DNA of 25,695 nt from a virus. The notes below the pieces were generated by a model. The model had not been told where the DNA came from and made no database searches. It saw only the letters and a program-made list of their open reading frames with translations. How positions within the stretch are numbered: position 1 is the first letter of the stretch; each line of letters opens with the position of its first letter. A program made the position numbers and the translations under genes. The stretch lies in IMG/VR virus record IMGVR_UViG_3300021371_000092, positions 1-25,695 of that record; one strand, 5' to 3'. This document shows positions 19,411 to 25,695 of the stretch, one piece after another.

Positions 19411-21632
19411 TTCTTTCTAAGTATAACTTGATTCCATTCGTGACGGCAATAAGGTATCGCTGCTCTCGGTTCTTCTCCTTCTTCTTGTATCGGTTGATAC
19501 CATCCTCCTCTCGCTAACCAAACATTAGCTGCGTTACTAAAGTCGTCTGGCGTCATATCATTGCTAAGCCCCTCTATTTCTTCCTTACTCCAGTATCTGT
19601 CCAAGTCTATCATATCTTGACAAAACTTTCTTGACTCTCCAATAGTTACACCTTCGTCATTCTTCTTTAATGCTGGAGCATCGCTTCGTAGCTGGTACTG
19701 GTATTTTATTTCAGTCTTTGGTATATTGATACCGTTAGCTAATTTGTCTCCTAAGTTTGTAAGCGTTATTTCTGTTTTCTCAGAACTTATAATGCCGTCT
19801 GATGTTAGAATAAGCAAAAAGTTTACTATATCATCAAAACTTAAACCTAAAGCCTTAGCTATTGCTGCTGCGGTTATCTTTGGATTGTCTTTAAGTAGTT
19901 TTATAATACTCCTTAGCATTTTTTGGTCTGGAGTAGCAAACTCTTTTGGACTCCCATTTGAGTCAAAGCGTATATCTAAACTTTCTATAACTTCATAATC
20001 GGACTTATTTACTCCGCTTTTTTTAAGTCTGTCTAATAGAGCAAAATCCTCGTCTTTAGAAAAGCAGCTACAAGATGACATCTTTTTGTTGTCTATTTCT
20101 TTCAGCTTGCTTATTGCCCAGTTAATGCCTGAAGTGCCGCCCCAAGCGTCCCACATTAACCCACCGCACCCTTCTGAGTATGGAACATCTTTGTGCTGCT
20201 GGTGACGCTTAAATGAAGCCATACGTGCTATCGTGTCTCTTGAAAGTTTTTGTTTCTTAGCCAACTGGTTGGCTCTTTTTTTCCCTACGCTTGTTCCGCA
20301 AGAACCCCAACCATTTTCTTCAGCCCATTTAAGAGCTCTCTTAGCATTGTTAGACGCACTATCTGGATAGTCGTTATAGGTGTCAAAATTATCTATAACG
20401 CTAAACTCCTCCTCGTCCTCTCCTATTGGCTCTATTGCGTTTATAGGGGCTAATGCTTCTGTAACTTCATCTTCAAGCTCTAAGCCAGTTTGATTATTTA
20501 TCAACTCTCTTATCTCTTCTCTGCTTAAATTAGCTAAGATTATATCAGAGGTAAGGTCTACCGTATCTATTGGCTTGAGTGGTATTATTTCAATGTCGCT
20601 TCTCTGTATCTCAAAGAAGGCTAATTTTCTGATAGTTCTGAGTAGTGTATTTTGGCGTTCTGCTATGTAGGTATTTGTAAATATTTCGTACGCTAAGTCA
20701 AGCTCGTTTCTCGCTCCAAGCTGCCCCTCTTCTTTAACTCCAAAGAGTATAGGGTTAGTAACTCGGTGTCCTATGAATATAGACTCCTTTACTCTGTTAC
20801 TCATTTCTAAATAACGCTCGTGCAAGTCGTTACCGTTTAAGTTTGTAATCTCGCTACCGTTATCCTTTGAAGGAGAAAACAAATGTACTATTTTAGTGCC
20901 AGTAGCTTTACCGAACTTCTCTTGAAATGCTTTTTCAAAATCCTTAGCCTCTTCCTTAGTTTCAGGTACTCCGTTATTGTGCTGAATTAGCGTGCCGCCT
21001 ACAAAGCCGTTCTTAACCTCATTGAGCCAATAGTCGCCTATCTGTACATCCGTCTTTATCTCTGCCAAAGAACCTACATAAACTGGCAGAGGGTAGTACT
21101 TCATATTTGGTCGGTAATCTACGTGATAAATTACGCCTCTTTTTTGCTCTGGATTACGAGGGTTGTATCTTTCTAAGTATTGTATATCAGGCTTAGAGTT
21201 TTTAGTACCCTTGTCAGTCACCCAGTCGTCCGCATATTGGAGACTCCCGTCTAAACCTACTCGGATATTGGCAAAATCTATATGGTGGTATTGGTTTCCT
21301 ACCTTCGTTTTTATTACCTCAATTGCATATCCGTTAAATAGCTCATAATCTAACGATAAACGCTTCGTTAAACTCGTCCAATCTTCGTCTATATTAGCTT
21401 GAGATAGCCACTTCTTTACCTCTATGTCGTCACTATGCAGCCCATTTCCTACGGTATAGCCTACTTTGCCGTTAATAATAGCGTTATGAGTGCTGCTATC
21501 ATTGTATAAGTCTATCAACTCAAATGGATACATATTATCCACCCCAAAATAGACAATATTTTTATTCTTTTTTTCTAAAAATAACGGCACTTCGGCAGAA
21601 GCGAACTCGGTAACTATTGGGAACTTATTCAT
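19407..21632 (-). CDS. Portal protein with three extra C-terminal domains
   Basis: The 741-residue protein is far longer than a usual portal (about 400-550). Residues 1-400 are a portal of the HK97/PBSX type (HNAIINGKVGYTVGNGL; VTNPILFGVKEEGQLGARNE). Residues about 415-515 hold an unassigned domain: NNAKRALKWAEENGWGSCGT, then EGCGGLMWDAWGGTSGI. Residues about 567-635 resemble a winged helix (ITAAAIAKALGLSFDDI). Residues about 640-741 resemble a minor capsid (MuF-type) C terminus (SRKFCQDMIDLDRYWSKEEI; IPYCRHEWNQ). The portal forms the DNA entry ring. The frame is unbroken. Confidence 0.8.
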   Translation of the reverse strand: MNKFPIVTEFASAEVPLFLEKKNKNIVYFGVDNMYPFELIDLYNDSSTHNAIINGKVGYTVGNGLHSDDIEVKKWLSQANIDEDWTSLTKRLSLDYELFNGYAIEVIKTKVGNQYHHIDFANIRVGLDGSLQYADDWVTDKGTKNSKPDIQYLERYNPRNPEQKRGVIYHVDYRPNMKYYPLPVYVGSLAEIKTDVQIGDYWLNEVKNGFVGGTLIQHNNGVPETKEEAKDFEKAFQEKFGKATGTKIVHLFSPSKDNGSEITNLNGNDLHERYLEMSNRVKESIFIGHRVTNPILFGVKEEGQLGARNELDLAYEIFTNTYIAERQNTLLRTIRKLAFFEIQRSDIEIIPLKPIDTVDLTSDIILANLSREEIRELINNQTGLELEDEVTEALAPINAIEPIGEDEEEFSVIDNFDTYNDYPDSASNNAKRALKWAEENGWGSCGTSVGKKRANQLAKKQKLSRDTIARMASFKRHQQHKDVPYSEGCGGLMWDAWGGTSGINWAISKLKEIDNKKMSSCSCFSKDEDFALLDRLKKSGVNKSDYEVIESLDIRFDSNGSPKEFATPDQKMLRSIIKLLKDNPKITAAAIAKALGLSFDDIVNFLLILTSDGIISSEKTEITLTNLGDKLANGINIPKTEIKYQYQLRSDAPALKKNDEGVTIGESRKFCQDMIDLDRYWSKEEIEGLSNDMTPDDFSNAANVWLARGGWYQPIQEEGEEPRAAIPYCRHEWNQVILRKK

Positions 21633-21987
21633 ATATTATAATATTATCTTCGTTTGTGTACGAATATACAACCTCTTTCGGTTGTTTTAGTCTTAGTATG
21701 CCTCTGTGTATTTCTACTCCATCAGTACCGCCCTCAGTAGTAGCGTTTATTATTTTGTAAGGGTAGTCTCCGTTGTTTGGCAGCTCTATCGTAGCGTCTA
21801 AGAGGTCTTGAGAGCCTTCTATAAGCTCAAATGCTACATACCTATCGTTTACCCCTTCAGGAGCTTCTAACGTTACATTAACGCTATACTCAGCAGCCTC
21901 TATGGTCATAGTATAATAATCGTTTAGCACCTCGTTAGAGATGTTGCAGTAAATATAGTTAGTAGTGTCTTTTATTATTATGTCCAT
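21625..21987 (-). CDS. Putative virion structural protein
   Basis: The 120-residue protein is beta-rich (YIYCNISNEVL; YSVNVTLEAPEGV; RGILRLKQPKEVVYSYTN). It is the first gene after the terminator at 21994-22026 and overlaps the portal gene by 8 bp. No family is recognised; the position suggests a head or tail component. Confidence 0.5.
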   Translation of the reverse strand: MDIIIKDTTNYIYCNISNEVLNDYYTMTIEAAEYSVNVTLEAPEGVNDRYVAFELIEGSQDLLDATIELPNNGDYPYKIINATTEGGTDGVEIHRGILRLKQPKEVVYSYTNEDNIIIYE

Positions 21988-21993
21988 ATTTGC

Positions 21994-22026
21994 AAAAAAA
22001 AGCCCACCACCGCAAAGTAGTGGGCT
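21994..22026 (-). terminator. Strong intrinsic terminator after the capsid genes
   Basis: On the minus strand AGCCCACUAC (22026-22017) pairs with GUGGUGGGCU (22010-22001) around UUUGCG, with one U-G pair that would be A-C on the other strand. It is followed by seven U. It ends transcription of the tape-measure-protease-capsid-tail block, or reduces readthrough into the portal genes. Confidence 0.85.
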
Positions 22027-22044
22027 ATATTAAAAAGGTATTAG

Positions 22045-22560
22045 CTACGCTTCAGGTATCGAAATACCGTCTTGTAGCCTTGCCATAGGCTCAGGCTCTT
22101 GTGCTTGGAAAGAAAGGCTGTAACCATTTCTATCTCCAAGAGCAGTCCCAGTACCACTATCAGAAGCCGTCATACGTACTCCGTTAGTAGCTCCCATTAG
22201 CCAGTATGAGCCATTGTTATCTTTTATGATAACTGATAGCTTTGCTCTTGCTAACATCTTTACCTCATTGCGCTTATCGTTGTCCATTTTGTTCAACACA
22301 TAAGTGCAAGTTTGGTCAAAGTAGCTTGTTCCGTTCTGGTCGTTAACCGTTGCGTTATCGTTCATTACAGAAGCAGCTCCTTGTGCATTCGTAGTCTCAT
22401 ATTTGTAGTAGGCAGCACCTGCGATAGCAGTAACCTCTGAAGTTACCGCATCGTAAGTAAGTGCAAAAGTGTCGTCAATATTAGCGAACCAAAATTCAGC
22501 TATACCTCCAGCACTATCGTTACATCCTACTGCAAAACCCATTGTTAAATCACACGCCAT
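22045..22560 (-). CDS. Putative major tail (tube) or virion protein
   Basis: The 171-residue protein begins MACDLTMGFAVGCNDSAGGI, a pattern I recall from structural genes following the capsid gene in Bacteroidetes phages. A beta-rich core (TSYFDQTCTYVLNKMDNDKR; AKLSVIIKDNNGSYWLMG) fits a tail-tube or spike-like fold. It lies directly after the major capsid gene and before a strong terminator, as expected for an abundant virion protein. The exact role is inferred. Confidence 0.6.
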   Translation of the reverse strand: MACDLTMGFAVGCNDSAGGIAEFWFANIDDTFALTYDAVTSEVTAIAGAAYYKYETTNAQGAASVMNDNATVNDQNGTSYFDQTCTYVLNKMDNDKRNEVKMLARAKLSVIIKDNNGSYWLMGATNGVRMTASDSGTGTALGDRNGYSLSFQAQEPEPMARLQDGISIPEA

Positions 22561-22593
22561 AATATTTATTTTTTAAATTTTTATGGTTAATGA

Positions 22594-23529
22594 TTAAGCT
22601 AAAGTAAACTCTACGATTTCGTTTGGATATGCTACTTGTAAACCTCTCTTAAATTTAACTCGGTAGTATACCTTGTCGTCTTTCTTGTCGTACCACATAT
22701 CGAACTCCTCTTCGTCGTTTTGCAAATCAAAACCTAAGAAGAAGTTTTCTTGAGTACCTAAGAACATACGGTCTGTACCGTCAAGTCCTACAACACCTAC
22801 AAGCGTTACGTTCTTGCCTGGTATAGAAACGGTATAGTTTGCCCAGTCAGTAGCGTTTACGTGATATAGGTTCTTAGCGTTCAAAGTATCTACGTATTTG
22901 TCAAAGGTATCTTGACCTACGAATAGTACTTGGTTAGCAGCAGACTTTACTTTCGCTGGTCTTGCGTTAGCCATATCAGTAATAAGCGTATCTACGTTTC
23001 CTGAAGCACCTGAAGTGATTGCAGTAGCAGCAGAAGTGTTACCGTCTATCGCAGTAGTAGCGTCGTCTATTATTTTGATTAGACCGTCGTATTTGTTGAT
23101 ATAAACGTCAGCACTTGTAGTATCTCCGTTCCAGTCAGCTACTTCGTTTTGCTCCATAATTGTTTTAATCACAGACTCAGCAACTTCTGCCTCAAAAGCC
23201 ATCTCTTCAGTCTCTCCGTTTCCAGCTCTTAGCAAGATTTGAGTATACTTAGGGATAAGGTCTTTCATGCAGAACCCACTAAAGTAAGTGATTTGACCTA
23301 CGGTTAAATTTCTGTCAGAGAAGTTTACATCTCCTGACGCTGCTGGAGAACATCCGCTACCGTCTTGAGGAAATGCAGTTACCTCTAATAGGTGCAAAGC
23401 ATCTGTTTTCTTTACTCCAGCTTGTAGCGTGAAGTAGTCGCTTGAAGTCTTCTCAAAGTATAGTCTTGAGATTAGGTCGGTTGATTGTTCGTTAACATAA
23501 TTTGTTAAACTTGATACATCGAAACTCAT
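22594..23529 (-). CDS. Major capsid protein (HK97-like fold)
   Basis: The 311-residue protein has no conserved enzyme motif but shows capsid features. An N-terminal helical arm is followed by a spine-like segment (MAFEAEVAESVIKTIMEQNE), a central loop domain, a P-loop-like VLFVGQDTFDKYVDTL, and a C-terminal GLQVAYPNEIVEF typical of this phage group. It directly follows the protease/scaffold gene, the standard order. The start follows an A-rich stretch at 23530-23545. Confidence 0.8.
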   Translation of the reverse strand: MSFDVSSLTNYVNEQSTDLISRLYFEKTSSDYFTLQAGVKKTDALHLLEVTAFPQDGSGCSPAASGDVNFSDRNLTVGQITYFSGFCMKDLIPKYTQILLRAGNGETEEMAFEAEVAESVIKTIMEQNEVADWNGDTTSADVYINKYDGLIKIIDDATTAIDGNTSAATAITSGASGNVDTLITDMANARPAKVKSAANQVLFVGQDTFDKYVDTLNAKNLYHVNATDWANYTVSIPGKNVTLVGVVGLDGTDRMFLGTQENFFLGFDLQNDEEEFDMWYDKKDDKVYYRVKFKRGLQVAYPNEIVEFTLA

Positions 23530-23544
23530 TTTATTATTTATTTG

Positions 23545-24156
23545 TTATTTGTTTGCTCTTATGATAGCACCCATTCGAGCAGCCTTTTCAGCTCTTGTAG
23601 TTGCTTTAAATTCTTGTGGCTTTTTAGCAGTAGACGGCTCAGACTTTACAATCTCCTCAAGCTCTTCTCCTACTTTGTTTAGTGTCTCGGAAAACTCTTT
23701 TTTAATTTCATCCTTTGCAGCCTTAACCTCTGCAAGCTCAGTTTTTAAAGTTTCGTTTTCAGATTTGATAGTCTCCAAAGAAGCAGTAAAAGCCTCAGCG
23801 TATTTCGCCATAGCTTTCTCTACCATCTCGCTTAGCATCTCAGCAGTAAACTCGTTTTCTACCTCATCTTCCATAACACCCTCCAAAGGAGTGATAGCTA
23901 CTACAAGACCGCCAGCAGTCTCTACGATAGTACCGTCTGATAATTCGTGGATACCGTCTGGAGCAGCTACTTCGCCCTCAGGCATAACTACAACAAGGGC
24001 AGCACCCTCTACGAGTTCGCCTTCCCATTTTACGATAGTGCCATCTACTAAAGTACCTTCACCAAACTTCTCTTCGGCTACTACTTCCTCTGTCTCTGCG
24101 TCTGCAAATACAGATTTCAAAGTGCTTATTACACTCTCTAAATTAATTTTATTCAT
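23545..24156 (-). CDS. Possible in-frame scaffold protein from an internal start
   Basis: Met176 of the protease gene (ATG 24156-24154) follows AAATTTAAAAAA, a good A-rich start signal in this genome. It would give a 203-residue acidic coiled-coil protein, the arrangement of lambda C/Nu3. This is a translation-start inference only. Confidence 0.35.
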   Translation of the reverse strand: MNKINLESVISTLKSVFADAETEEVVAEEKFGEGTLVDGTIVKWEGELVEGAALVVVMPEGEVAAPDGIHELSDGTIVETAGGLVVAITPLEGVMEDEVENEFTAEMLSEMVEKAMAKYAEAFTASLETIKSENETLKTELAEVKAAKDEIKKEFSETLNKVGEELEEIVKSEPSTAKKPQEFKATTRAEKAARMGAIIRANK

Positions 24157-24681
24157 TTTTTTAAATTTATACGGCTCTAAGTCAAACACACCCTCAACGC
24201 TAAACCCTTTTAATAAACCCTCCTTTTTCACCTTCGCCCAAGCCTCGTCATTGTCTACTTTTGCAGCGATAAACCAAGTTCCGTCAGCTACATTCTCAAA
24301 ACCAGAGGGAGCTGAAATGCCTAACTCTGCGTCGGTTATAAAGGATTGATAGATGTAAACACCATCTAATACGTTCAAAGCATTGTGCTGCTCGTTGAAT
24401 TCCGTGTGTTTGTTTTCTTTGAATAGCTTTTGTACGAGTGCTTTGATTGTTTCTTTTTTGAAGATAGCGTAGTACTCGCCTCTCTCATCTCTGCGATAAA
24501 TTGGCAAGTCAGGTATCATAGCAGCACCCATCACTATACGCTTATCCTCGTCTATTACCTCAAACTTATGCGGAGCAAATGCTTGGTAATTTAAGCCTAT
24601 CGCTGGGCTATCTACTAAAGCTATCGCTTGAAGCCCCTCGACCTCGTCGGTAAGTTTAAATTCGATAAAAGGTAAGTCCAT
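23545..24681 (-). CDS. Prohead protease with a scaffold-like C-terminal half
   Basis: The 378-residue protein has an XkdF-type protease domain at 1-175, with candidate catalytic His99 (NEQHN) and Ser161 in KGFSVEGVF. The C-terminal half at about 285-350 is an acidic coiled coil (MLSEMVEKAMAKYAEAF; KSENETLKTELAEVKAAKDE) like a scaffold. A basic tail (KKPQEFKATTRAEKAARMGA) follows. The protease would cleave the scaffold during head maturation. An internal ATG at residue 176 could yield free scaffold. It lies upstream of the major capsid gene by 15 bp. Confidence 0.8.
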   Translation of the reverse strand: MDLPFIEFKLTDEVEGLQAIALVDSPAIGLNYQAFAPHKFEVIDEDKRIVMGAAMIPDLPIYRRDERGEYYAIFKKETIKALVQKLFKENKHTEFNEQHNALNVLDGVYIYQSFITDAELGISAPSGFENVADGTWFIAAKVDNDEAWAKVKKEGLLKGFSVEGVFDLEPYKFKKMNKINLESVISTLKSVFADAETEEVVAEEKFGEGTLVDGTIVKWEGELVEGAALVVVMPEGEVAAPDGIHELSDGTIVETAGGLVVAITPLEGVMEDEVENEFTAEMLSEMVEKAMAKYAEAFTASLETIKSENETLKTELAEVKAAKDEIKKEFSETLNKVGEELEEIVKSEPSTAKKPQEFKATTRAEKAARMGAIIRANK

Positions 24682-24713
24682 TCATATATATATACAAATG
24701 GGCTCAAAATTGG

Positions 24714-25695
24714 CTACTCGACTACTACCGCCTTGTTATATATGCCGTCTATGTCTCTCGTAGCTTTGCGGATATCAGTTTCTGTTACTATTACTTTAGT
24801 GGTAGGCTGACCGCCTCCGAATGGTGAACCAATAAATCCTCTTGGGTCAAACCCTACACTACCTTCTCCATCTGCTGGAGGTGGTGGTGCAGTTGGAGGA
24901 GTAGCAGACCCCTTAAATTGGGTCTTTGATATTGTCGCTATTTGTGCCGCCCCAGTAGCAGCAACTATACCAGCCTTAACAAAGTTAGCTCCAGTTATTG
25001 CATCTTGTGGTACTGCTAATTGAGCAGATATACCTTGAGCGGTTGATATTACTGCTTGGGCTATACCAAATGCTTTATTAGCATTAAACGCTTTCTTTTG
25101 GCTCTCCTCGTCATCTTTGGCAAATGCTTGTACTAAACCGTTCAATGCTCCGAGAGTGTTAATAGCTAAATCTACTCTTTGTGCGTTTAGTTCCATTCTG
25201 GCTTCAGCCTCACCCTTTTCTATTTCCTTACGCTCTTTTGAAAAGTTTGCTTCTACCTCATTCCTTTGTCTCTCAGTTAAAGTCTTATCCTCTAAGAATA
25301 TCGCTTCTCTTCTTGCTAAATCTTCTCTTTGCTCTTCAAAGGTTAATTCCTCTTGCTCTTTATCCGCCTCTAAACTTGCGACTAAATCTTCTTGCTCTTT
25401 TAGTTTCTTTTTGTCTTCTTTAGCTTTTTTATCAGCATCCGCTTTATCGAACTTGTCTTGTATCTCTTTAAGTTTTGTTGCTTGTGCGGTCTTTAATTCA
25501 GCCGTATCTTCTCCATACTCCTTCGCTTGTTCTATTAGATTGTCGTACTTTTCTTTTTCCGCTCTAAGTTCCTCTTTTCTTCTTTCAGCCTCTGTATCGA
25601 TTTCAGCTAATCGTATTGCCTCTAATGCGTCTGCTTTCTCTTTTGCTGCTCTTTCTTCGGCTTTTTTGTTTTCTTCCTCTTCTTTTTCTTTAGCT
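24714..25695 (-). CDS. Tape-measure-like protein, C-terminal part, cut by the right edge
   Basis: The frame is open from the right edge to the stop at 24714, about 326 residues. It does not start at the internal ATG 25196. The first 160 residues are a charged coiled coil (KAEERAAKEKADALEAIRLA; DKKAKEDKKKLKEQEDLVAS). The C terminus has FGIAQAVISTAQGISAQLAV and KAGIVAATGAAQIATI, followed by a proline- and glycine-rich tail. This ending is typical of phage tail tape-measure proteins, which set tail length. The N-terminal part is missing. It is followed after 32 bp by the prohead protease gene. Confidence 0.75.
   Translation of the reverse strand, partial: AKEKEEEENKKAEERAAKEKADALEAIRLAEIDTEAERRKEELRAEKEKYDNLIEQAKEYGEDTAELKTAQATKLKEIQDKFDKADADKKAKEDKKKLKEQEDLVASLEADKEQEELTFEEQREDLARREAIFLEDKTLTERQRNEVEANFSKERKEIEKGEAEARMELNAQRVDLAINTLGALNGLVQAFAKDDEESQKKAFNANKAFGIAQAVISTAQGISAQLAVPQDAITGANFVKAGIVAATGAAQIATISKTQFKGSATPPTAPPPPADGEGSVGFDPRGFIGSPFGGGQPTTKVIVTETDIRKATRDIDGIYNKAVVVE

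Noticed and set aside
23549-24349. A 266-codon open frame on the plus strand
   Set aside because: It is the antisense of the protease/scaffold gene. Its Ser/Thr-rich composition follows from the opposite strand of an acidic, Ala/Glu-rich coding region, and no start signal precedes it.
24682-24713. Alternating AT run between tape-measure and protease genes as a promoter
   Set aside because: No TAnnTTTG element or spaced -33 box is present; the short gap only fits a start-site spacer.
1-25695. CRISPR array, tRNA genes, integrase, insertion sequence or retroelement
   Set aside because: No regularly spaced repeats, cloverleaf, recombinase/transposase motifs or reverse transcriptase motifs were seen on either strand.

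Overview
The window is a dense, AT-rich piece of a tailed double-stranded DNA phage (or prophage) genome. Three things point to a Bacteroidetes host, most likely a flavobacterium. Candidate promoters carry the TAnnTTTG -7 element of that phylum. Start codons follow A-rich stretches such as ACAAAACAAA instead of a Shine-Dalgarno sequence. Several proteins look like those of Bacteroidetes phages: the sigma-like protein, the LamG tail proteins, the portal accessory domains and the tape-measure C terminus. These family calls come from motifs read by eye; no search was run. I see no integrase, repressor, tRNA, rRNA, CRISPR array or insertion sequence.

Layout. (1) 1-7896, minus strand: a replication, DNA-modification and packaging operon. 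In transcription order it has a small protein, a replication initiator, a RecA/DnaB-type helicase, a helical protein, a DNA methyltransferase, an HNH-like protein, a small protein, a structured RNA, a small protein with an SSB-like C-terminal tip, a sigma-like/glycosyltransferase fusion, a small Cys protein, a ParB-methyltransferase fusion, the small and large terminase subunits, and a gene cut by the left edge. (2) 7897-8079: a divergent control region with back-to-back -7 elements and a leader RNA holding two hairpins with complementary loops and a terminator. (3) 8080-12566, plus strand: a RusA-like resolvase, several small acidic proteins, an ERF annealing protein, a YqaJ-like exonuclease, a stand-alone DnaA DNA-binding domain, a lysozyme-like protein and a spanin-like overlapping pair. 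(4) 12547-25695, minus strand: the late genes. In transcription order they are tape measure (cut by the right edge), prohead protease with a possible internal scaffold start, major capsid protein, tail-tube-like protein, a strong terminator, a small protein, a multidomain portal, connector-like proteins, two related LamG tail proteins, holin, amidase, metallophosphoesterase and a small nuclease.

How it works together. The initiator, helicase, SSB-like protein and DnaA-like domain probably start and run replication. ERF, the exonuclease and RusA supply recombination. Two methyltransferases and a glycosyltransferase suggest DNA or surface modification. Lysis functions are split between the plus-strand operon (transglycosylase, spanins) and the late operon (holin, amidase). 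Both edges cut genes in the same minus-strand direction, so the window may be most of a circularly permuted genome with a few tail genes missing between the ends.

Most notable: the leader RNA with a 7-nt loop-loop complement, a second intergenic RNA with a 12-bp closing stem whose G-U pair identifies the transcribed strand, a sigma-like domain fused to a glycosyltransferase, a portal carrying three extra domains, and -7 elements placed 4-5 nt before the start codon, implying leaderless mRNAs. Two 50-residue genes (14054-14206 and 17970-18122) and the partial gene at 1-90 fill what would otherwise look like gaps.
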